This document shows, one piece after another, positions 36,749 to 45,207 of a DNA stretch of 64,000 nucleotides. Under the pieces are notes generated by a model that did no database searches, was not told the DNA's origin, and worked only from the letters and a program-made list of their open reading frames with translations. A program made the translations under genes and the position numbers. This DNA is from CAWFGS01 sp963815535 (GTDB lineage: Bacteria > Pseudomonadota > Alphaproteobacteria > Sphingomonadales > Sphingomonadaceae): positions 558,001 to 622,000 of the forward strand of contig CAWFGS010000001.1 of NCBI GenBank assembly GCA_963815535.1, written 5' to 3'. How positions within the stretch are numbered: position 1 is the first letter of the stretch; each line of letters opens with the position of its first letter.

Positions 36749-38744
36749 ATGCATCCGATATTGATCATCGTCTTTCTGCCCTTGCTCGCTGCAATCGTCG
36801 GCGGACTGGGCAATCGAAATCTCGGCAATACGGTGGTGAAAATCATCACTACGGGATCGCTGTTCGTCGCATGCGCGCTTAGCTGGCCCCTGTTTTTAGG
36901 CTTCGTTGCCGGCGATGCCGGCGCGACTGTCGTTCCGGTCATGCAATGGGTGCAGTCGGGCGATCTCAGCTTCGACTGGGCATTGCGGGTCGATACGCTG
37001 ACCGCGATCATGCTGGTCGTCATCACTTCGGTATCGGCGCTCGTCCACCTCTACAGCTGGGGCTACATGGCGGAAGATCCCGACCAGCCCAGGTTCTTCG
37101 CCTATCTAAGCCTGTTCACCTTCGCCATGCTGATGTTGGTGACTGCGGACAATCTGGTGCAGATGTTCTTCGGTTGGGAAGGGGTCGGCCTTGCGTCCTA
37201 CTTGCTGATCGGCTTCTGGTTCAAAAAGCCCAGTGCGAACGCCGCCGCAATCAAGGCTTTCGTCGTCAACCGGGTCGGCGATCTGGGTTTCATGCTGGGT
37301 ATCTTCGGTACGTTTCTCGTCTTCGGCACGACCTCGATTCCGGAAATACTGGCAGCAGCGCCCGCGATGAGCGGTTCGACGATCGGCTTTCTCGGGTTTC
37401 GGATGGCCACGATGGATGTGTTGTGCATCCTGCTGTTCATCGGCGCTATGGGTAAGTCGGCGCAATTGGGCCTGCACACTTGGCTGCCCGATGCGATGGA
37501 AGGGCCGACGCCCGTCTCCGCCTTGATCCACGCCGCCACTATGGTCACGGCCGGTGTCTTTCTGGTGTGCCGGATGTCGCCGATGTTCGAAACCGCACCC
37601 ATCGCCCTTGGTTTCGTAACCTTTATCGGCGCGGCGACCTGTTTGTTCGCAGCGACGATCGGGACGACACAGTGGGATATCAAGCGAGTCATCGCCTATT
37701 CGACCTGCTCTCAGCTCGGCTATATGTTCTTCGCGGCCGGCGTCGGTGCGTATGGCGTGGCGATGTTCCATCTGTTCACGCACGCATTCTTCAAGGCGCT
37801 GTTGTTCCTGGGTGCGGGCAGCGTCATTCACGCGATGCATCACGAACAGGATATGCGATATTACGGCAATCTGCGGAAAGAAATTCCGTTTACGTTCTGG
37901 GCGATGCTGGCAGGGACATTGGCGATAACGGGTGTCGGCATTTATTGGCTGCATGCCGGGTTCGCAGGCTTCCATTCCAAGGATGCGATTTTGGAAGCCG
38001 CATTCGCGCGCAACAACGATCTTGGACAGTTCGCGTTCTGGGTTGGGTGCTTCTCCGCTTTGCTCACCAGTTTTTACAGCTGGCGGCTGATGTTCCTGAC
38101 CTTCTGGGGCAAACCGCGCTGGGATCGCAGCGAGCACATCCGAGCACGCGGTTCACACTGATTCAGCGGATCGATCGGCGAACGATGGAACAGGCGGGTA
38201 TAAGCCGCACGAAAGCCCCGTCAGCATGTTGGTCCCCTTGGGTATTTTGACGGTCGGAGCGGTTTTTGCTGGATTCGTATTCACCGACGCGTTCGTGGAC
38301 AGCGCGGAGTTTTGGGGCGGTAGCATTTTTTACAACGACAACCTCATACATGCGCTGCACGAAGTTCCGCTGTGGGTTAAACTGTCGGCCACCATCGCAA
38401 TGCTGATCGGCCTGTTCGGCGCGTGGCTTGCATACATTCGCGACCCGTCAATACCGGGTAAATTCGTGGCGCGATTTTCCGCCCTGCACAATTTCGTGTT
38501 CAACAAATGGTATTTCGACGAATTGTATCGGATGATCTTCATCAAACCCGCGTTCTGGTTCGGTCGCAAATTCTGGATTGTCGGTGATGAAAACATCATC
38601 AACCGCTTCGGGCCGGATGGGGCTGCCTGGGTCGTCGCCAAGGGGAGCATCGGGGCGAAGCGAGTTCAGTCGGGCTACCTCAACAGTTATGCGTTGATCA
38701 TGTTGCTCGGCCTGATCGGCGCGATTAGTTGGGTGATGATCTGA
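36749..38744 (+). CDS. nuoL: NADH-quinone oxidoreductase subunit L (frameshifted as given)
   Basis: The largest antiporter-like proton-pumping subunit. The first frame carries WEGVGLASYLLIGFW, LPDAMEGPTPVSALIHAATMV (seen as PTPVSALIHAATM) and the usual helices, then stops at 38161 after SEHIRARGSH. The next frame continues with EHAVHTD, PHESPVSMLVPLG and the C-terminal lateral-helix region to 38744. Deleting one C at 38140-38141 joins them as SEHI-EHAVH and gives 664 aa, the normal length. The break lies in a variable His-rich loop, but downstream conservation argues for a sequence error. The stop shares a base with the nuoM ATG. Confidence 0.9.
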
Positions 38745-40310
38745 TGGGCGGCGTTCCCATTCTCTCCTTGATGCTTCTGGTGCCTTTGGTTGCAGCGGTG
38801 GCGTGTTTCATAGTCGGCGCGAATGCAGCGCGCATGATCGCATTGGCGGCGACGCTGGCGAACCTGGCGCTGGGGATCGTCTTATGGGCGAATTACGATA
38901 TCGGCGGCGCGCAGTGGCAGTTCGTGGAGCGGGCCGATCTGTTTGCCGGGTTCTCGTATGCGTTGGGGATCGATGGAATTGCGTTGATGTTGATTGCGCT
39001 GTCGGTGTTCCTCATGCCGATCTGCATCCTTGCCAGCTGGGAGTCCGTGAAAACCCGCGTCGGTGAATATATGGCGGCATTTCTAATCATGGAAATGTTG
39101 ATGATCGGCGTCTTTGCCGCTCAGGACCTATTTCTGTTCTATATTTTCTTCGAAGCCGGTCTGATCCCGATGTATCTGATCATCGGTGTGTGGGGCGGCG
39201 ACAACCGCATTTATGCGAGTTACAAATTCTTCCTTTATACGCTGCTCGGCTCCGTCCTGATGCTGATTGCGATGTTCTGGATGGTGAACGATGCCGGTAC
39301 GTCGGACATTCCGACTTTGATGCAATATTCATTCGATCCATCGGCGCAGACTTGGTTGTGGCTCGCATTTTTTGCCAGTTTCGCAGTTAAGATGCCGATG
39401 TGGCCGGTCCACACCTGGCTGCCGGACGCGCATGTTCAGGCGCCGACCGCAGGATCCGTGATCCTGGCCGGGGTGCTGCTGAAAATGGGCGGGTACGGCT
39501 TCATTCGTTTCAGTCTGCCGATGTTTCCGGAAGCTTCGGCGCAGTTCGTCTGGCTGGTTTTCGGATTGTCGATGGTCGCGGTGGTCGTCACCAGCCTGAT
39601 CGCGCTGGTGCAACACGATATGAAGAAGTTGATCGCGTACAGCTCGGTCGCACATATGGGCATCGTCACCGCCGGACTGTTCGCGTTCAATGTTCAGGGG
39701 CTCGAAGGTGCGATGATCATGATGCTCAGTCACGGGTTGGTGTCGGGCGCGCTGTTCCTGTGTGTCGGCATTATCTACGATCGGTTGCACACCAGGGAAA
39801 TCGATCGATATGGCGGGCTGTCGATCAACATGCCGCGATACGCCGTGTTCTTTCTGTTCTTCACTATGGCCAGTATCGGCCTTCCTGGAACGAGCGGCTT
39901 CGTCGCCGAATTTCTTAGCCTGGCGGGTATCTACGAGGTTTCGAGTTGGGCGGCGCTGGTTCTGACCACCGGGATCATATTAGGTGCGGCGTATATGTTG
40001 TGGCTGTATCGCCGCGTTGCTTTCGGGCCGCAGTTGAACGCCGATGCGGCGGCGATGCCCGATCTTCGGGTGCGGGAATATGCGATGCTGACGCCGATCG
40101 TGGCGGCGGTGTTGTGGATGGGCGTTTATCCCTGAAAGTTTCCTTGCGCCGATGCGCGCCGACATCGCATCGCTCGATGCGCGTCTGGCAGGCGCTGCCC
40201 CGCCGGGTGATGCCGATCTCGGCATTGGCGCGCCGCGCAACCAGCCTGCGAATGCGATGCCGGCAGTGGCGGCAGAAGGCCACAATTCTCATTCCGCTGG
40301 GGCCGAATAA
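38744..40310 (+). CDS. nuoM: NADH-quinone oxidoreductase subunit M (frameshifted near the end)
   Basis: An antiporter-like proton-pumping subunit with about 14 helices. EAGLIPMYLIIGVWGG and HTWLPDAHVQAPTAGSVILAG (seen as LPDAHVQAPTAGSV) are typical. The frame meets TGA at 40133-40135 right after GVYP. Removing one T at 40133 gives VYPESFLAPM and a further 57 residues, ending at TAA 40308-40310, which overlaps the nuoN ATG. The restored protein is 521 aa. NuoM proteins normally continue past this MGVYP segment, so a +1 base error is likely. ATG 38744 overlaps the nuoL stop. Confidence 0.9.
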
Positions 40311-41773
40311 TGGATTTTGGCATATCACTGTTTTTCACCCGGCCGGAAATCATCCTTTCCGTAGCCGGGCTGGCGCTGGTTCTGGTCGCGGCCTGGGGAG
40401 GGCGCCCCACAGCGCGCGCAGTGTCGATCGCGGCGGTGTTCGCCCTGTTCGCAGCCGGGGCATATCTCGTCGAGTTCCTCGTCAATCCAGCCTACGAATT
40501 TGGCGGCGACGCCTTTGGCGGTCTGTTCCGCATGGACGCGTTCGGCAACATAATGAAGTTGTTGATATACGGCGCATCGGCCGCCTGTCTGGTCGTAACG
40601 CCGCGCTTCTTCATGCGTACCGGGGATTACCGGCCCGAATATCCGGTCCTGATCGTCTTTGCCGCTGTCGGTATGGGCATGATGGTGTCCGCTGTCGATT
40701 TGATGACGCTTTATATCGGACTGGAACTGTCGAGCCTCGCATCCTACGTGCTCGCGTCTTTCCTGCGCGACGATCAGCGCAGCGCCGAAGCGGGCCTGAA
40801 ATACTTCGTGCTCGGCGCGCTTGCCAGCGGGATATTGCTGTTCGGGATGAGCCTGGTTTACGGTTTCGCCGGGACCACGAATTATATCGGTATCCGCACC
40901 GCATTCGATGGCGGCGTGAACACTGGCGCGATGATGGGGATCATCTTCGTACTGTCGGGCCTGGCCTTCAAGATTGCCGCCGTCCCGTTCCATATGTGGA
41001 CGCCCGACGTATATGAAGGCGCGCCCACCCCGGTCACGATGTTTTTCGCCACTGCGCCGAAAATTGCCGCCGTCGCTATGACGATGCGAATGGCGCTGGA
41101 CGCCTTCGGGGCGCAAACCGCCATCTGGCAACAGATCGTTATCTTTGCGGCGTTGGCGTCGATAGTGGTCGGGGCACTTGGCGCGATCGGCCAGACCAGT
41201 TTGAAGCGCATTCTGGCATACAGTTCGATCAACAATATCGGTTTCATCCTGATCGGTCTGGCCGTCGCCACGCCGCAGGGGGCGAGCGCGATGGTGGTGT
41301 ATCTTTTCATCTATGTCATTATGACCATTGCCAGTTTCGTTGCCGTACTGATGTTGCGCGACGGCGAGGGCGCGCCGCTTGATCAACTCGACGATATCGC
41401 TGGCCTTGGCAGCACCCGCCCCGGCATCGCCTGGCCCCTGTTCTTCGTTATGCTTAGCTTGGCCGGCATACCGCCACTGTTCGGCTTCTGGGGCAAGTTC
41501 GTCGTGTTTCAGGCGGCGGTCGAGGCCGATTTGATCGTCCTGGCAGCCATCGGCATTGCCGCCAGCGTCATCGGCGCGTTCTATTATCTCAAAGTGTGTA
41601 AAGTCATGATGTTCGACGCCGCCGCCGACCGTGTGACCGGTTCCGGTAATCCGGCGAGCTGGACGTTGCTGATCGTGACAACGGTGATATTGTCTCCGCT
41701 CGGCTATCTGTTGACGCCCTGGCTGGGTGCATTGAGCGACAGGGCCGCCGACGCGCTGTTCATCGTGGTTTGA
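40310..41773 (+). CDS. nuoN: NADH-quinone oxidoreductase subunit N
   Basis: A 487-aa third antiporter-like subunit. ELSSLASYVLASFLRDD, KYFVLGALASGILLFGMSL (seen as KYFVLGALASG), PFHMWTPDVYEGAPTPVT and FGFWGKFVVFQAA are family hallmarks. It is the last of the fourteen complex I genes. The ATG overlaps the corrected nuoM stop, and the TGA overlaps the birA TTG start. Confidence 0.95.
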   Translation: MDFGISLFFTRPEIILSVAGLALVLVAAWGGRPTARAVSIAAVFALFAAGAYLVEFLVNPAYEFGGDAFGGLFRMDAFGNIMKLLIYGASAACLVVTPRFFMRTGDYRPEYPVLIVFAAVGMGMMVSAVDLMTLYIGLELSSLASYVLASFLRDDQRSAEAGLKYFVLGALASGILLFGMSLVYGFAGTTNYIGIRTAFDGGVNTGAMMGIIFVLSGLAFKIAAVPFHMWTPDVYEGAPTPVTMFFATAPKIAAVAMTMRMALDAFGAQTAIWQQIVIFAALASIVVGALGAIGQTSLKRILAYSSINNIGFILIGLAVATPQGASAMVVYLFIYVIMTIASFVAVLMLRDGEGAPLDQLDDIAGLGSTRPGIAWPLFFVMLSLAGIPPLFGFWGKFVVFQAAVEADLIVLAAIGIAASVIGAFYYLKVCKVMMFDAAADRVTGSGNPASWTLLIVTTVILSPLGYLLTPWLGALSDRAADALFIVV

Positions 41774-42480
41774 TCGAAACGATTGCCCAGACCGGATCGA
41801 CGAATGCCGACCTGATCCGGCGTTTGCACGATGGCGAAACGTTGGCGGAAAATCACTGGCTGAGAGCGGAGGCGCAGTCGGGAGGACGCGGTCGTTTGGG
41901 ACGCGGTTGGGTCAGCCCGCAAGGCAATCTCTATTGCAGCACCATCGCCAACTTGCAGCCCGACGATCCCTTGCCGCAAACCCTTTCCTTCGTTGCAGGA
42001 CTGGCGGTGTTCGCCACAGTCGAAAACTTCGTGGACGCGAGCGCGAATTTGACGTTGAAATGGCCGAACGACGTTTTGGTCGGCGGGGCCAAAATCGCCG
42101 GTATCTTGCTGGAACGTAGCGGATCGACCATCGTGATCGGCATCGGCGTGAATATTGAAACCGCGCCCGCTATAACAGGCAGGAAGACCACGATGCTCGC
42201 CGATCATGCGGCAACCGTCACGCCTTCCTGCGCGGAGTTCTTAGGCGAACTTTCAGGCAAGTTCGCCAGCGTTCTGGGCAGTTGGCGGCGACACGGGGCC
42301 GTCAATATAATTCAGGAATGGCAAAGCCACGCCCACACTGCCGGCGACCCGCTTTCCATATCTGCCGGTTCGGAAGATGCAGTGAGCGGTCGATATGCCG
42401 GCGTCGCGCCCGACGGAGCCCTGATGCTGCGCCGGGATGATGGTGTCGTACGGCGTATCTATGCAGGCGATATCAGCTGA
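41770..42480 (+). CDS. birA: Biotin--[acetyl-CoA-carboxylase] ligase
   Basis: A 236-aa enzyme that makes biotinyl-AMP and transfers biotin to the carboxylase carrier protein. SGGRGRLGRGW is the biotinyl-adenylate loop, and LKWPNDVLVGGAKIAGILLE is seen as KWPNDVLVGGAKIAGI. There is no N-terminal helix-turn-helix, so it is a group I enzyme without repressor function. TTG 41770 overlaps the nuoN stop (TTGA). The stop shares a base with the coaX start. Confidence 0.93.
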   Translation: MIETIAQTGSTNADLIRRLHDGETLAENHWLRAEAQSGGRGRLGRGWVSPQGNLYCSTIANLQPDDPLPQTLSFVAGLAVFATVENFVDASANLTLKWPNDVLVGGAKIAGILLERSGSTIVIGIGVNIETAPAITGRKTTMLADHAATVTPSCAEFLGELSGKFASVLGSWRRHGAVNIIQEWQSHAHTAGDPLSISAGSEDAVSGRYAGVAPDGALMLRRDDGVVRRIYAGDIS

Positions 42481-43280
42481 TGCCTTACGGACCAGACGAT
42501 GTGCTATTGGTCGCAGATGTCGGCAATACGAACATCACTTTCGGCGTTCTGACCGCTGGCCGTATCATCGCACAATGGCGAGTGGCAACGCAAACCACAC
42601 GCACCGCGGACGAGTATGCGGCTTTGTTGCTGCCACTGTGTGCGGCGCGGAATATTGATTTGTCTGAAGTTCGCGATTTTGCCATCGCCTCCGTTGTGCC
42701 GGCAATAACGCGCCAACTGACCGCGTTCAGCACCGCCTATTGCAATCGCACGGCGATCGTTGCCGGGCGTGGCAAAGCTGCATGGACGATGCCGATCGAT
42801 GTTCCCGAACCCGATACCGTCGGGGCGGATCGTCTGGTGAATGCGGTGGCGGCCCATGCGAAGGTACCCGGCCATCTGATCGTCATAGATTTCGGCACCG
42901 CCACCACATTCGACGTGATCGACGGTCACGGGGCCTACAAAGGGGGCGTGATTGCGGCCGGTCCGAAGCTGACTTTGGCAGCTTTGGCTGGCAATACGGC
43001 GCAGCTTCCCCATATCGCCATAGAGCCGCCGCCGGATCAGGTCGTTGTCGGAACGGACACGCGCTCGCAGATGCAGATCGGGATCTTCTGGGGCTATCTC
43101 GCGATGGTCGAAGGGCTGGTGGGCAAACTGCGTGCGTCCATCGACGGTCCTGTTACCGTTATTGCGACGGGTGGCCTTGCGGCGTTGTTCGATGGGCACA
43201 CCGAAATTTTCGATATGGTCGATCGCGATCTGACTTTGCGCGGCCTCGCTATAATAGCTGGATACACATTGCATGAATAA
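42480..43280 (+). CDS. coaX: Type III pantothenate kinase
   Basis: A 266-aa enzyme for the first step of CoA synthesis. The phosphate loops are DVGNTNITFG at the N-terminus, and GADRLVNA and DFGTATTFDVID in the middle. EVRDFAIASVVP is also typical. It needs a monovalent cation and is not feedback-inhibited by CoA, as known for the family. The ATG overlaps the birA stop, and the coaX end overlaps the rnj start by 8 bp. Confidence 0.94.
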   Translation: MPYGPDDVLLVADVGNTNITFGVLTAGRIIAQWRVATQTTRTADEYAALLLPLCAARNIDLSEVRDFAIASVVPAITRQLTAFSTAYCNRTAIVAGRGKAAWTMPIDVPEPDTVGADRLVNAVAAHAKVPGHLIVIDFGTATTFDVIDGHGAYKGGVIAAGPKLTLAALAGNTAQLPHIAIEPPPDQVVVGTDTRSQMQIGIFWGYLAMVEGLVGKLRASIDGPVTVIATGGLAALFDGHTEIFDMVDRDLTLRGLAIIAGYTLHE

Positions 43281-44916
43281 GAATTACCGACCGGAAAAAG
43301 AACTGCTGTTTCTGGCGCTCGGCGGATCCGGCGAGATCGGCATGAACGTCAATCTATACGGATGCGACGGCAAGTGGCTGATGGTCGATCTGGGCATGAC
43401 TTTTTCCGGCAACGAATATCCCGGCGTCGATCTGGTGTTCGGCGATCTCGAGTTTATCGAGGAACGGACGAAAGATCTGGTCGGGATCGTTCTGACCCAC
43501 GCTCATGAAGATCACATCGGTGCCGTTCCGTATTTCGCCGATGCGTTGGACGTGCCTCTTTATGCAACGCCGTTCACAGCAGATCTGGTTCGCAAGAAAC
43601 TGGACGAAGCCGGGCTGACGGGCACGGTAAAGCTGCATGTCATCGATGACGATCATGGCAAGTTCGATCTCGGCCCGTTCGGCATCGAATATGTGCCGCT
43701 CGCCCATTCCATCGCAGAAGGAAATGCGTTGGTCATCGACACCCCCTACGGACGGATTTTCCACACCGGTGACTGGAAGCTGGATGACGAGCCCATCATC
43801 GGCGAACCTGCCACGGAGGAAGAACTGTGCGCTATCGGTGATGAAGGCGTTCTGGCTCTCGTTTGCGATTCCACCAACGTTTTCAATCCCAATCCCAGCG
43901 GATCGGAAGGCGGCGTCCATCGCGGTTTGATGGAGCAGGTGGCGAAATATCCCGGCAAACGCATTCTGGTCACGACGTTCGCGTCCAATGTCGCCCGGTT
44001 GCAGACACTAGGCGAAGTTGCAGTCGCCAATGGTCGCAAAGTGTGTGTCGCGGGCAGGTCGCTCGATCGCATTATCGGGGTCGCGCAAGACAATGGCTAC
44101 CTCGCAGATTTCCCGGAAACGGTCGATTTCAAGACAGCGATGCGCCTTCCCCGCGGGGAAGTTTTGATTATCGCAACCGGCGGCCAGGGTGAACCTCGCG
44201 CGGCTCTGTCCCGTGTGGCAAATGGCAGCCATCAGTTGGAATTGTCCAAGGGCGACGTCGTGCTGTTCTCCAGTCGCCAGATACCCGGCAATGAAATCGC
44301 GATCGGTGCAATCCAGAACAAGCTGGCATCGCGCGGCATCACGATGGTGACCGATCGACAGGCGGATATTCACGTCAGCGGACATCCGGGCCGACCCGAA
44401 CTCGAGGCGTTGTACGATTGGATACAGCCGGAAATACTGGTCCCGGTGCATGGCGAAATGCGGCACATGATGGAACAGGCCCGCGTCGGTAAAGAGGCGG
44501 GGATTCCCCACAATGTGGTTCAGGGAAATGGCGATATCATTCGCCTGGCCCCCGGCAAACCGTCGAAACTTGCAGAGGTTCGCAACGGGCGTCTGGTTCT
44601 CGATGGCGATCTGATCATTCCCGCCGATGGCGAAACGATCGCGATGCGCCGCCGACTGTCGCGCGATGGCATCGTGTTCGTCGCGCTGGATGCAAAACGC
44701 AACGTGACTATCGAGGCTGCCGGGTTGCCGCTGGACGAAGATTACGCCGACTTCGTGGCGGAGGCGACGGCGGACATTGCGAAGGCGTTGCGTAAGGTGA
44801 AGGGCGGGGCGGGCGCGAACAATCCCGCCACCCATGAAGCGGTCCGGCTTGCAACGCGGCGCGCGGCGCAGCGGTGGAGCGGGAAGAAGCCGCAGGTTCG
44901 CGTGGTGGACGTGTAA
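43273..44916 (+). CDS. rnj: Ribonuclease J
   Basis: A 547-aa metallo-beta-lactamase RNase with beta-CASP domain, acting as 5'-3' exonuclease and endonuclease in RNA maturation and decay. LTHAHEDHIGA (His cluster at residues 76-81) binds the two metals. HTGDWK and VCDSTNVFNPNPSGSE follow, and HVSGHPGRPEL and VPVHGEMRHM complete the site. Its position after nuo-birA-coaX recurs in sphingomonads. DUF1467 follows after 6 bp. Confidence 0.95.
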   Translation: MNKNYRPEKELLFLALGGSGEIGMNVNLYGCDGKWLMVDLGMTFSGNEYPGVDLVFGDLEFIEERTKDLVGIVLTHAHEDHIGAVPYFADALDVPLYATPFTADLVRKKLDEAGLTGTVKLHVIDDDHGKFDLGPFGIEYVPLAHSIAEGNALVIDTPYGRIFHTGDWKLDDEPIIGEPATEEELCAIGDEGVLALVCDSTNVFNPNPSGSEGGVHRGLMEQVAKYPGKRILVTTFASNVARLQTLGEVAVANGRKVCVAGRSLDRIIGVAQDNGYLADFPETVDFKTAMRLPRGEVLIIATGGQGEPRAALSRVANGSHQLELSKGDVVLFSSRQIPGNEIAIGAIQNKLASRGITMVTDRQADIHVSGHPGRPELEALYDWIQPEILVPVHGEMRHMMEQARVGKEAGIPHNVVQGNGDIIRLAPGKPSKLAEVRNGRLVLDGDLIIPADGETIAMRRRLSRDGIVFVALDAKRNVTIEAAGLPLDEDYADFVAEATADIAKALRKVKGGAGANNPATHEAVRLATRRAAQRWSGKKPQVRVVDV

Positions 44917-44922
44917 TTCGCG

Positions 44923-45207
44923 ATGCAGTGGACGTCGGTTCTTGCAATCTATGCGTTGTTCTGGGTGATGAGCGCGTTCGTCATCTTGCCGTTCGGCGTT
45001 CGCACGTCGGACGAGCTGGGCGTCGCCAAAATTCCCGGTCAGGCAGACAGCGCGCCCGCGAATTTCCGGCCCGGTCGCGTAATTGCGCGCGCAAGCCTCG
45101 CCGCGGCAATCTTGACCGGTCTGTACGCGCTCAATTATACATTTGGTTGGATCACGGCTGAGGATATTAATCTGTTTCCCCAAAGGCCGCTGGAACGCGG
45201 GGCCTAA
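44923..45207 (+). CDS. DUF1467 family membrane protein
   Basis: A 94-aa protein with two hydrophobic helices, at about residues 5-25 and 57-75. The segment FVILPFGVRTSDELG followed by PGQADSAPANFRP is the family hallmark. Its function is not known. It ends the operon that began with nuoA. Its stop TAA at 45205-45207 overlaps the stop of the convergent coiled-coil gene, leaving no room for a terminator outside coding sequence. Confidence 0.9.
   Translation: MQWTSVLAIYALFWVMSAFVILPFGVRTSDELGVAKIPGQADSAPANFRPGRVIARASLAAAILTGLYALNYTFGWITAEDINLFPQRPLERGA

Noticed and set aside
37106..38137. 343-aa reading frame on the - strand opposite nuoL
   Set aside because: Shadow of a conserved nuoL; hydrophilic Arg/His/Gln-rich composition typical of antisense frames to membrane proteins.
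38130..38230. Programmed ribosomal frameshift in nuoL
   Set aside because: No slippery sequence, stimulatory hairpin or Shine-Dalgarno-like element stands out, and seven other genes show the same kind of +1 shift; sequence error explains all of them.
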